Below, in pieces: positions 7,976 to 16,217 of a stretch of DNA of 64,000 nucleotides. The notes beneath the pieces are model-generated. The model worked only from the letters and a program-made list of their open reading frames with translations. It was not told where the DNA came from and made no database searches. The DNA lies in assembly GCF_016887565.1 (NCBI RefSeq), contig NZ_CP069396.1, positions 7,422,001 through 7,486,000 on the forward strand. Direction: 5' to 3'. Both the position numbers and the translations under genes were made by a program. Positions within the stretch are counted from its first letter, which is position 1. Each line of letters starts with the position of its first letter. The stretch is from Archangium violaceum. GTDB taxonomy: Bacteria > Myxococcota > Myxococcia > Myxococcales > Myxococcaceae.

Positions 7976-9385
7976 ATGAACACGAACCCTCCGCCAGGCA
8001 CACGAGTGCGCTGGCTCGTCGCCGGGGCCTTCGGCACCTCGCCCTCGGGCCGCCGTTTCCTCCTCACCGAGGACACCTTTTCCGAGTACCTCGGGCGCAC
8101 CGCGCGAGGGCTGTCCGTCACCGTCCAGGATCGCCTCGGCTCCGGCGACGCGAACGCCTATGAGCTCTCCTTCGACGGGCTGAGCGCCTTCCAGCTCTCC
8201 GCGGTCATCGACGCCGTTCCCGATCTGCGCGCCCTGCGCAACGCCCTGGACGCCCTCTCTGGCGCGAGGACCCTCGATGCCCAGGACGCCACCCGCCTCC
8301 AGTCCGTCCTGGGTGAGGGTCGGCTGGCCTCGGCGGTGGCCGGCGCCCTCCGTGGCGCGAGCTCACCCCAGGGGGCCCGCCGCGCCGCGCTCGCCGCCAT
8401 CGAGGAGGCCCTCTTCGCCACCGCGCGAGACATCCTGGGGCATCCCCGGGTGGCACGGCTGGAGTCCGCCTGGCGAGGACTGCACTGGTTGTGGACGCAC
8501 TGCCCCGCCTCGGCGGGCATGGACATCGAGGTGCTCGACATCGAGCCCCACCAGCTCGTGGAAGCCCTCTCGCGATGCCTCGACGTCCCGCCCATCCAGC
8601 GCCCCGATGCCTGCTTCATCCTCGATGCGAGCGATGACGTGAACACCCTGCACCAGCTCGCGGCCCTGGGAGAGGAAGCCTGGGTGCCCATGGTGGTGGC
8701 CGTGAAGGACGACCTCCCTCCGGAAGCATGGGCCCGGCTGCGCGCCGACGAGACCTCGCGCTGGCTGTGCGCCGCCCTGAACCCCGTGGTGATGATGGCC
8801 GAGCAGCAAGGGGAGGTGCACCGCGAGTGCTTCACCAGCCCGGCACTCGCCGTGGCGGCCCTGATGTCGGCCAGCTTCCGGGACACACGGACCTTCGCGC
8901 GCCTCGTGGGGCCGGGCAGTGCGACGCGAGCCCCTTCGGTGTGGCGGCCCCAGGGGGGCTCGACCGTGGCAACGGAGGTGGGCCTCTCCCTGCGAGAACA
9001 GGAGCGGCTGGCGGCGCGGGGACTGGTGGGCGTGAGTGGCTGGTGGGACTCGAATTCGGTGCTGCTGACGGCGGCGCCGACCGTGTACGGCGGTCGCGAT
9101 GCGACGATTCTCCCCGCGCAGCTCCTCACGGGGCGCGTCGTCCGCCTCGCGCAGGAGCTGGCCGAGCGGATTCCCACCGGAGCCAGCCAGGACGCGGTGT
9201 CCACCCTCTTCTCCCGAGCCGCCGAGCTGTTCCTCTCCGCCGGCTCGGGAAGGACGTGCCAGCTCCAGGGGCGGGTGGTGGCCACCGGGAACGGCGAGCG
9301 AGGCGTGCACGTGTACGCCTCGCTGAAACCCGAGCTCGCGGGCACGCAGGTGCAGCTCGAGTTCACCCTGCCGCTGCGCGGGTGA
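7976..9385 (+). CDS. Orphan TssB-TssC-like fused contractile-sheath protein
   Basis: A 469-aa protein from ATG 7976 (GAAGG eight bases upstream). Residues 1-90 resemble TssB/VipA: VRWLVAGAFGTSPSGRRFLL parallels FRVVVLGDFSLGSSTDRQVD of the locus TssB. It is followed by a TssB-like FDGLSAFQLSAVIDAVPDLRALRNAL helix. Residues 130-469 resemble TssC/VipB: a RLESAWRGLHWL signature (compare QMEAAWRGLEDL in TssC), a central DVNTLHQLAALGEEAWVPMV segment, RLAQELAERI near the end, and the C-terminal ...AGTQVQLEFTLPLRG like ...EGLNVELMLESRLG. The combined length is shorter than TssB plus TssC (688 aa). It lies far from the T6SS locus and has no T6SS neighbour. Fusion status is inferred by eye; it could instead be a degenerate TssC. 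Confidence 0.6.
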   Translation: MNTNPPPGTRVRWLVAGAFGTSPSGRRFLLTEDTFSEYLGRTARGLSVTVQDRLGSGDANAYELSFDGLSAFQLSAVIDAVPDLRALRNALDALSGARTLDAQDATRLQSVLGEGRLASAVAGALRGASSPQGARRAALAAIEEALFATARDILGHPRVARLESAWRGLHWLWTHCPASAGMDIEVLDIEPHQLVEALSRCLDVPPIQRPDACFILDASDDVNTLHQLAALGEEAWVPMVVAVKDDLPPEAWARLRADETSRWLCAALNPVVMMAEQQGEVHRECFTSPALAVAALMSASFRDTRTFARLVGPGSATRAPSVWRPQGGSTVATEVGLSLREQERLAARGLVGVSGWWDSNSVLLTAAPTVYGGRDATILPAQLLTGRVVRLAQELAERIPTGASQDAVSTLFSRAAELFLSAGSGRTCQLQGRVVATGNGERGVHVYASLKPELAGTQVQLEFTLPLRG

Positions 9386-9409
9386 GCGCCAGGGAGGGAG
9401 CGCTCACCC
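9380..9409. terminator. Inverted repeat spanning two convergent stop codons
   Basis: GGGTGAGCGC (9380-9389), a ten-base loop and GCGCTCACCC (9400-9409) make a perfect 10-bp stem. Both stop codons (TGA at 9383-9385 on plus, TGA at 9406-9404 on minus) lie inside the arms, so the two genes end in mirror-image sequence. It probably stops transcription from both sides, though there is no T-run. Confidence 0.5.
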
Positions 9410-10126
9410 GGCCCAGGGCAGGCCGTCGGTCTTGTCGGAGAGGTCCCTCTGGCGGGCCCATCCGAGCAGCCCGGTGGAGGACTTCACGAGATACCAGGGC
9501 TCCTTGTCCTTGGGGCCGATGGGCGGGGCGGCGAGCACCTGGATCTTCGAGCCCTGGGCCAGGTTGGCGACGGGAGCGCTATCGGTCCGGCTGCGGACGA
9601 TCGGGAAGGACTGCTTCACGGAGGCCTCGGCCCCCACGTAGTAGAGCTCCTGGGGAACGAGGTTGAGCTTCCACGCCTTGCGGTCCAGGGTGTACTTCTC
9701 GCGGCGGTTCCAGAAGCCCATCCACGAGTCGGAGAGGACGATTCCGTTGCCGCGCACCTCGGAGAGGGCACGGACGCGGCCCAGCTCCTTCAACGCCTTG
9801 CCATCGAAGCCGTAGACGGTGCTGCTGGCGTCGCTCTCGGTGAGGCCCGTGTGGACGGAGACCTCCTTCCACTTGTCGCCACCATCGATGTCGATGACGG
9901 TCACGCCGTGCACCTCGGTGTCCTCGGCCTTGCCACGGAGGGTGGCGCCGCCGACCTTGAGGACGAACTGGCGGTCGCCCTCCTTCCACTGGATGGAGAT
10001 GGCCTCCGGCTTGCCATCACCATCCAGGTCGGCCGAGGTGGACATCACCGGCTCATCGGCGTGAGCAGGGGGCACGGCGAGCAACAGGAACGTGGACACG
10101 GCCAGGGCAGGCACTGTCGTCTTCAA
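9404..10126 (-). CDS. Exported protein with DxDGDG repeat and C-terminal SH3-like domain
   Basis: About 240 aa from a TTG at 10126 (GAGG eight bases upstream), which gives a good signal peptide (LKTTVPALAVSTFLLLAVPPAHA, then DEP). The mature N-terminus carries SADLDGDGKPEAISIQW, an FG-GAP/VCBS-like calcium-binding loop, with a second weaker copy VTVIDIDGGDKWKEVSV. The C-terminal 60 residues (ANLAQGSKIQVLAAPP, WYLVKSSTGLLGWARQRDL) look like a bacterial SH3 domain that binds cell-wall peptides. Probably periplasmic or cell-envelope. It follows the YHYH/tyrosinase pair by 110 bp on the same strand. Confidence 0.65.
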   Translation of the reverse strand: MKTTVPALAVSTFLLLAVPPAHADEPVMSTSADLDGDGKPEAISIQWKEGDRQFVLKVGGATLRGKAEDTEVHGVTVIDIDGGDKWKEVSVHTGLTESDASSTVYGFDGKALKELGRVRALSEVRGNGIVLSDSWMGFWNRREKYTLDRKAWKLNLVPQELYYVGAEASVKQSFPIVRSRTDSAPVANLAQGSKIQVLAAPPIGPKDKEPWYLVKSSTGLLGWARQRDLSDKTDGLPWAG

Positions 10127-10236
10127 GAAGAGACCTCGCGATGGCCCGGACACCGCGGTCTCACGGCGCTCCCGGGCCGGATGAAAAGGACGGGCATCTT
10201 CGCACCGAGGACCGCGCGACACACCGATCTTCTTGT

Positions 10237-11265
10237 TCAGTGTGCGTGCAATTCCATCTTCCTGAATGAGCCATCGGGGATGCCCCTGAAGCAGGCCATC
10301 ACCCACGGGTAGGTGTTGGTGACGTAGTAGCCATACTTCCCGTTGCGGTCCATCCCGTTGCACTCGTCGAGGTCGCCGGAGTCCTCGTCGTACTCCCAAT
10401 CATCGCGGAAGCGACCGTCGTAGTCTCCGCCGGGAAAGCAGGCTTCGTTCTGAAGGTGTTTCCGCTTCCCCTCCTTGAGGCGATAGCTCGAACGAACCTC
10501 ACGGATCTCCCCACCGTCCTTGATGTACGGCCCGTAGATGGGGAAGCCGTCGGCCGCGAAGCCGATCACCGGGGATTCCTCCGTGACCTCATCGGGCTCT
10601 TCGTTGAAGAGGGCATGGGGGTTGCCGTGGTAGTGATAAGCGCCGTCGGGTTGCGCGTGCGCGTTGTGTTCATCGGCCCCGAATTGGTTGATGGGAGACA
10701 TGGGATCGTAACGCCACGGCCGGTCCATCGACAAACAGCCGATCTTCTCCTCGCCGAGAGGCTCGTCTCCGACGCAGTAACAAGCGGCGGCCAGGAGGTC
10801 GAGCTTGACTCCATTCAGCAAGATGCCGTTGTCATAGTTGATGCTCAGAGGCGTGTTCCTGGGCTCCACTCTCGGCCTGGTGGTGATCTCGAAGACCTCG
10901 GTTACCTTCTTCACCTGATTGGCGAACTCCTGGTTTCCATCATTGAAGTTATGATTGGGGATGCTGTTGGTCTCGAACACACACTTATATTGGGCCTCGG
11001 CGATGGTCAGCGAGCCCTTGAACCGGGCGCCTCGCCTCACATCCTTCGCCGAGGAGACGTAGGTGCCGACATACTCCGTGCAGTTGGCACTGCGCTTCTG
11101 GAGCTTCTGGTTCGTGATGTCGGTGAATTTCTCGACCTTCGTGTCGGCGGAAATGTGTTCCGCACCGCCGGCCCCCAAGCTGCTGCCGGCGCAGCACACG
11201 AGCGGCAGTGCGAGAACAACCGCCGCGAACTCGAGCTGAAGCTTCTTGATGGTCAGTTCCAGCAT
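10237..11265 (-). CDS. YHYH-domain lipoprotein
   Basis: A 342-aa predicted lipoprotein. The N-terminal hydrophobic stretch ends LPLVCCAG, so lipidation at one of the two adjacent cysteines is likely. The body shows the full YHYH-family signature: HAQPDGAYHYHGNPHAL, then VIGFAADGFPIYGPYI, then LDECNGMDRNGKYGYYVT and TYPWVMACFRG. The family is extracellular and its biochemical role is undefined; the His-rich centre suggests metal binding. The gene begins 14 bp after the tyrosinase stop, so the two are very likely co-transcribed and may act together. Confidence 0.85.
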   Translation of the reverse strand: MLELTIKKLQLEFAAVVLALPLVCCAGSSLGAGGAEHISADTKVEKFTDITNQKLQKRSANCTEYVGTYVSSAKDVRRGARFKGSLTIAEAQYKCVFETNSIPNHNFNDGNQEFANQVKKVTEVFEITTRPRVEPRNTPLSINYDNGILLNGVKLDLLAAACYCVGDEPLGEEKIGCLSMDRPWRYDPMSPINQFGADEHNAHAQPDGAYHYHGNPHALFNEEPDEVTEESPVIGFAADGFPIYGPYIKDGGEIREVRSSYRLKEGKRKHLQNEACFPGGDYDGRFRDDWEYDEDSGDLDECNGMDRNGKYGYYVTNTYPWVMACFRGIPDGSFRKMELHAH

Positions 11266-11279
11266 GGCTGCTCACCTGG

Positions 11280-12365
11280 TTAGCGGTACTCGTAGTCCAG
11301 CCTGGAAAGGTCGATCATGTCGCCCACGGTATTGCCAGACATCTTCACCCGCGAGTCGTCCGGGTGCTCATCGAAGGGGTACAAGGAGTCCTCGGGGTTC
11401 CAGCCTGGATTGCCCTCGCCGTTGGGGACATAGGAGTTGCCGTGGCGCTGCTCCCACAGGGCCCAGAGGCGGTCCACGTTGGCATGGTGGAGGAAGAAGG
11501 CCGGGTCATTGGGAGACGTATCCAGGGCCGCCATGCTGCCCATGGGGATCGGCCCACTGTCGTAGATGCCACCCACCCAGATGTGTGCGGCATTGTGCAT
11601 GTGATCGGGCGATGAGTGGCCCCAGCCCTCCAGGCAACTGCGGAAGCTCCTGCTGCTGTCGGCCTTGTCATCCCAGGGAGCCTCGTCATAGGCGCTCACC
11701 TTCAGGCACGCATCCATGTCCGCGGTGGTGGGCAGCATGGGCGCGTCATGCATCTCGAGGGTGCTGCGGACCAGGTAGGGAATCTTGAGCTCCTCCTTGG
11801 TCTTTTCATCCATCGAGAACACCTTGACCTCCCAGACGCCCTTGCGGAAGGGGCCCTGAAGCACGGCGTGACCCTCCTTCGTATCACCGCCACGTCCCAT
11901 GAAGTCCTCGGAGAAGACGGCATGGGTGCTGGCTTCGTCGGTCCAATCCCAATAAGGCAGGGAGATGTCCTTACCACTCACCTCGCGCAACGCCTGCTCG
12001 TACATGAGCAGGAACTTCCGGTGCCAGGGCAGGAAACTGGGGCTCAGGTGGCCGACCTGGTATTCCTTGTCCTCATTCTGCTTGTCCTTGCGCCTGTAAT
12101 GGTAGACCTGCTTGTGGAAGGTGACGAACTGATCATACCAGCTCAACTGGCTGTCATAGGGAGAGGGCGTGGACTTCAGCTTCAGCACCGCGTCGACGTA
12201 ATCCTGCTTCTCCTGGGGGGTGAGATCCTTGACGTTCTTGCGCTGCCGGACGGGCTCCGAGCATCCCGCCAGGGCTCCGGCCACGAGCAGAGAGCCCAGC
12301 AGCAACAGGGCTCGGCGGATGGGAGAAGCCAGGAACGAGAGAGGGAGGATGCCATTGTCTTTCAT
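11280..12365 (-). CDS. Tyrosinase-family copper oxidase, lipoprotein
   Basis: A 361-aa type-3 copper protein from ATG 12365. The signal peptide ends in lipobox VAGALAGC (Cys35), so it is membrane-anchored outside the cytoplasm, which is unusual because most bacterial tyrosinases are soluble and rely on a caddie protein. CuA ligands: H84 (VTFHK), H106 (GHLSPSFLPWH) and H115. CuB: H257 and H261 (MHNAAH) and H293/H294 (FLHHANVDRLW). SPNDPAFFLHH is the canonical CuB motif. Full length for the family. It should oxidise phenols or catechols; melanin or crosslinking roles are possible. It leads the tyrosinase-YHYH pair. Confidence 0.88.
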   Translation of the reverse strand: MKDNGILPLSFLASPIRRALLLLGSLLVAGALAGCSEPVRQRKNVKDLTPQEKQDYVDAVLKLKSTPSPYDSQLSWYDQFVTFHKQVYHYRRKDKQNEDKEYQVGHLSPSFLPWHRKFLLMYEQALREVSGKDISLPYWDWTDEASTHAVFSEDFMGRGGDTKEGHAVLQGPFRKGVWEVKVFSMDEKTKEELKIPYLVRSTLEMHDAPMLPTTADMDACLKVSAYDEAPWDDKADSSRSFRSCLEGWGHSSPDHMHNAAHIWVGGIYDSGPIPMGSMAALDTSPNDPAFFLHHANVDRLWALWEQRHGNSYVPNGEGNPGWNPEDSLYPFDEHPDDSRVKMSGNTVGDMIDLSRLDYEYR

Positions 12366-12513
12366 GCGTGTGGACCTTGTCTCGCCAGGGGTTGCGAGCA
12401 GGGGCATGAGCAATCAACGTGCCAGCAAGGCCCCACACACGAGTCGAGAGGGATGAGGCGCTGGAGGAGCGCAGCCCCCCTCGCGAGGCTGCGTCACCGG
12501 CCGCACACGTGCG

Positions 12514-15500
12514 TCAGTTCGAGACGCGGGGGCCGCCGGCCCGGGCCAGCTCGGCCTCGACGCGCGCCAGATCGACGGCGGCCTCGAGCCGTTGGAAGAT
12601 CTCCCTGGCGCGCGAGAGATGGGCCTCGCGCTCCGGAGCATCCAGGGCCAGATGCCGCCCCAGCTCGAGCCGGGCCCTTCCTTCCTCGTAGGGCATCGCC
12701 AATTCCACGGCGCGCTCGGCGCAGCGCCGCCAGGTACGCAGCGCCACCTCGCTCCGCCCCGAGAGCCAGGCCTCCTGCCCGTCACAGAGCAGGGAGACCG
12801 GCTGTGCGAACACGAAGGCCCGGGTGTAGGCCCGCAGGAGCTTGCAGGCCTCCCGCGCCGCCCGCTCCAACTCCCCTGCTCCAGTGGCCCGGCCGCCCAT
12901 CACCTGCTCCCACTCCGACAGGTACACCTCGGTCACCATGCGTACCCCACCGAGGAGGAGGCAGTTCACCGGCTTCGTGCCCTTGATCAGCGCCAGACCC
13001 CTGCCCGCCAGCGCGAGCGCGCGCTCCCGCTGCCCGCCATGCAGCAGCGCCAGGGCCATCGGGCCGTAGAGCAGGATTCTTTCCGTGGCGCTCGCATGGG
13101 ACTCGAACCAGGGCAGCACCTGCTCCAGCTCGCGGAGGACTTCCTCGGTACGGCCCAGACGAACGAGACAGCGCGCCCGCAGCATCGGTCCCCAATACAA
13201 GGTCTGCACGGCATTGCGCTTCCGTGCGGAGAGCTCGAGCTCGTGCGAGAGCTCGACCCCCCGGCGGAAACCTCCCTGGTAGTAGAGCGCGTTCACCAGC
13301 ATGCTGCAGCCCTGCTCGAACTGGCGGAAATCCCTGGCGGTGCTGGCGAGCCCGCGGGCCTGTTCCGCCCAGTCCTCCGCCTCCCTCCAGCGGGCCTGAC
13401 TGATGCCACAGACCACACGGCGCACCAGCACGTAGATCGCGCTGTCCGTACTTCCCACTCGACTGGCCGTGCGCACGGCGCGCTCGCACCAGTCGTCCAC
13501 CATCGACCGCGGGAAGGGGAGGGCGTTCAGGATCGTCGCCATGATGATGTAGGCACGCGCCAGGTCCGGCGAAGGACCCGCGGGCTCCAGCAGGTTGACC
13601 AGCCGGAGCGTCGACCAGAGCGCGCGCAGGGCATCCGGCCGGAAGAAGTAGATCTCGTTGAGTCTCGTCGTCAGGTGCCCGGCCTCGATCCGCGACTCGC
13701 GGCGCTCGGGCGATTGCTCCTCGAAGGACTCGGGCGTGGCCGCCTGCGCGAGCCGCACGAGCAGCTCACGTGCGAGGCTCAGTCTCCAGCCCATGGGGCT
13801 CCCGGGCAGCGGCCAGCCCAGGTTCTTCAGGGCCTGCCCGGTATACGTGACGCAGGAGGCCATGTCGCCGATGAGATAGGAGGCCTCCGCCAACCGCCCC
13901 TCCAGGTGGCCGATGTGGCGCGCCCGCGCGGCGCTCGCCCGGGCGATCTCCAGGGCCCGCTGGAAGTAAGGGAGGGCCGCATGGCAGGCATAGACGGACA
14001 TGGCCTGCTCTCCCGCCCGCTCCGCGTAATGGGCCTCCCGCTCCGTGTCACCCGCCTGGCTCCAGTGGTAGGCGAGCGCCGCCAGCCACTCGGCCGCGTG
14101 GGGGTGCGCGGCCTCGATGGAGCGCGCGGCCCGGCGGTGCAGCTCTCGCGCCTTCTCTCCCGGCAGGCTGGCCAGTGTGCCCTCGCGCAGCTTGTCGTGG
14201 GCGAACCTCCACCGCCCATCCGCGAAGTCCAGCACCGCGGCGCTCGCGCAGTCCTCCAACCACCGCTCCAGGTCCACCTCGGGCTCGCTGGCCTTCAGCA
14301 CCTCCAGGTCCAGGTGGCGGCCCACCACCGCCGCGAGCCGCAGCAGCTCGCGCGCCGACGCCGGCACCTTGTCCAACCGCCGCTGGATGATCTGCCGCAC
14401 GCCTCCGGCGAAGACCCGCTCCGGCAGTGGCGCGGCACCGATCCGATCCAGTTGTCCCGCTTCCTCCGCCAGCGCGCGCACCACCTCCACCAGGAAGAAG
14501 GGATTGCCCTCCGTCTCCCGCCGCAGCAGCTCCAGCACCTGGGGCGCGCGGCCCGCCTCGCCGATCATCGACTCGCTCAGGCGCGCCATCTCCTCCTCCT
14601 CGAGCCGCGGCACGCTCAACACCCGCATGTCTGGCAGCTCCTGGGGGAGCCCGGGACTCTCGTCTTCGCGGTACGTGGCCACCACCAGCAACGGCAGCGA
14701 GCTCGCACGCGCCGACAGCCGCGCCAGCAGCCGCTTGGACTCGGCCCTTCCCCACTGCTGGTCCTCGAGGATCAACAGGGTCGGCTGGCCGATCCGCTCG
14801 AAGAGCGCCTCCACCACGCTCATCAGGCGCTCCTGGGCGATGTCACCGGAGACCTCCAGCGCTTTGGGCACCTGCCGCCGCAGCAGCGCCTCCATGTTCG
14901 GCACCAGGGGCTCGAGCACGCTGGCCTCGAAGTCGCTCGGGTCGGTCAGCAGCGCCAACCAGGGCAGCACCGGCCGGAAATCCTCATACGGGCTGCCTCC
15001 ACTGCTGACGGCCTGGCCACTCAGCACCACGGCCCCTCGCACCATCGCCAGCGTGCGCAACTCCTCCACCAGCCGCGACTTGCCCACCCCGCTCTCCCCA
15101 CCCACCAACCACGCCTCGCCCTGGCCGGCCAACGACCGCTGCAGCGCCTGCTCCAGCAGCTGGCGCTCGCGCGCCCTGCCCACGAAGCGTGCCGCCCGCA
15201 GGTAGCTCTCACGCGTGGCCGAGGTCTCGAGCTGCACCCGCTGACCGGTCATCTCCCGCAGGTCCCTCAGCACCTCCTCGGCGCGCTGGTAGCGCTCGCG
15301 CCGGTCCACCGCCATCAGCCGCTGGAGGATCGCCCCCAGACGCGGCTCCGATTCCCTGGCCCCCGGCAGCAAGCGCTGAGCCATCACTCCCACGCTGTAC
15401 AGGTCCGAGGCCTCCGAGGCCGGCTCGCCCTGGAAGAGCTCGGGTGCCATGAACCCCGGCGTGCCCGCCGCGCCCCCTCGCTGCTCACCTTCTCGCTCGC

Positions 15501-16050
15501 GCGCCAGGGCCAGACCGAAGTCCAGCACCTTCACCTGCCCGTCCACCACCAGCACGTTGGCCGATTTCAGGTCCCGGTGGATGAAGCCCCGGCGGTGCAT
15601 GTACGCGAGCGCCCGCAGCAGTTGCACCAGCAGCTCGAGCCGCGCCAGGAGCGGCTGACCCCGCCCCGCCTCCACCAAGGTCTTCGCCCCCACCAGCAGC
15701 TCCATGGTGAGGTAGGGCCGCAGCTCCTCGTCGAACCCGTAGTCCAGCACGTGCACGACGTGAGGATGGCGCAACGAGGTGAGCGCCTCGAACTCAGCGG
15801 CCAGGTCCCGAGCCAGCTCACGCGAGATGGTGGCCGTGGTCTCATCTTCCGAGGTCCCCTGCTCCAGATCCGCCAGGGAGCGGTGCAGCCGTTTGAGGGC
15901 AACGGAGCCGCCCAGCCGATCCAACGCCCGGTACACGGTGCCCATGCCTCCGCGGCCGACGACGTCCAGGAGCTGGTAGCGGCGACCCACCAGTGAATCC
16001 CGCGCGCTGACTTCCGTGGTCTCTACCCTCTCGGTCCCCGCGTGCCGCAT
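12514..16050 (-). CDS. PknK-like Ser/Thr kinase with AAA ATPase and TPR region
   Basis: An 1178-aa signalling protein. The N-terminal kinase has a Gly-rich loop VGRGGMGTVY (31-40), VALK with K53, HRDLKSANVL (158-167), DFG (177-179) and MAPE. A linker leads to a FIGNL/AAA-type ATPase: VGRARERQLLE (290-300), Walker A GGESGVGKSR (317-326) and a Walker B-like LLILEDQQWG. The remaining 600 residues are alpha-helical TPR-like repeats (many A/L/E/R-rich helices such as ARARHIGHLEGRLAEASYLIGDM). This matches the kinase plus NACHT/AAA plus TPR layout abundant in myxobacteria. Cytoplasmic, no TM. It is transcribed divergently from the sigma-54 activator, about 167 bp away. Confidence 0.9.
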   Translation of the reverse strand: MRHAGTERVETTEVSARDSLVGRRYQLLDVVGRGGMGTVYRALDRLGGSVALKRLHRSLADLEQGTSEDETTATISRELARDLAAEFEALTSLRHPHVVHVLDYGFDEELRPYLTMELLVGAKTLVEAGRGQPLLARLELLVQLLRALAYMHRRGFIHRDLKSANVLVVDGQVKVLDFGLALAREREGEQRGGAAGTPGFMAPELFQGEPASEASDLYSVGVMAQRLLPGARESEPRLGAILQRLMAVDRRERYQRAEEVLRDLREMTGQRVQLETSATRESYLRAARFVGRARERQLLEQALQRSLAGQGEAWLVGGESGVGKSRLVEELRTLAMVRGAVVLSGQAVSSGGSPYEDFRPVLPWLALLTDPSDFEASVLEPLVPNMEALLRRQVPKALEVSGDIAQERLMSVVEALFERIGQPTLLILEDQQWGRAESKRLLARLSARASSLPLLVVATYREDESPGLPQELPDMRVLSVPRLEEEEMARLSESMIGEAGRAPQVLELLRRETEGNPFFLVEVVRALAEEAGQLDRIGAAPLPERVFAGGVRQIIQRRLDKVPASARELLRLAAVVGRHLDLEVLKASEPEVDLERWLEDCASAAVLDFADGRWRFAHDKLREGTLASLPGEKARELHRRAARSIEAAHPHAAEWLAALAYHWSQAGDTEREAHYAERAGEQAMSVYACHAALPYFQRALEIARASAARARHIGHLEGRLAEASYLIGDMASCVTYTGQALKNLGWPLPGSPMGWRLSLARELLVRLAQAATPESFEEQSPERRESRIEAGHLTTRLNEIYFFRPDALRALWSTLRLVNLLEPAGPSPDLARAYIIMATILNALPFPRSMVDDWCERAVRTASRVGSTDSAIYVLVRRVVCGISQARWREAEDWAEQARGLASTARDFRQFEQGCSMLVNALYYQGGFRRGVELSHELELSARKRNAVQTLYWGPMLRARCLVRLGRTEEVLRELEQVLPWFESHASATERILLYGPMALALLHGGQRERALALAGRGLALIKGTKPVNCLLLGGVRMVTEVYLSEWEQVMGGRATGAGELERAAREACKLLRAYTRAFVFAQPVSLLCDGQEAWLSGRSEVALRTWRRCAERAVELAMPYEEGRARLELGRHLALDAPEREAHLSRAREIFQRLEAAVDLARVEAELARAGGPRVSN

Positions 16051-16217
16051 ACGTCTCCCACGTCAGGCTCCCGGCCCCTGGCCAGCAGTCTTCTCATCCC
16101 GGGATGCATTGTTAAGATACGGACAGCATTCTACCGGGACGTTCGCCGGAGCGTATCCGCGCGACCCCCCCTTGCAGGTCCCTGCTCTCGGCAAGCCCAT
16201 TTCCCAGGAGGAGTCTC

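Noticed and set aside
12592-15996. A plus-strand open frame of about 1130 codons
   Set aside because: Mirror of the PknK-like kinase; the minus-strand product has intact kinase and Walker motifs.
16051-16217. A sigma-54 promoter before the activator/VgrG operon
   Set aside because: No GG-N10-GC pair of adequate quality was found by eye, so none is listed.
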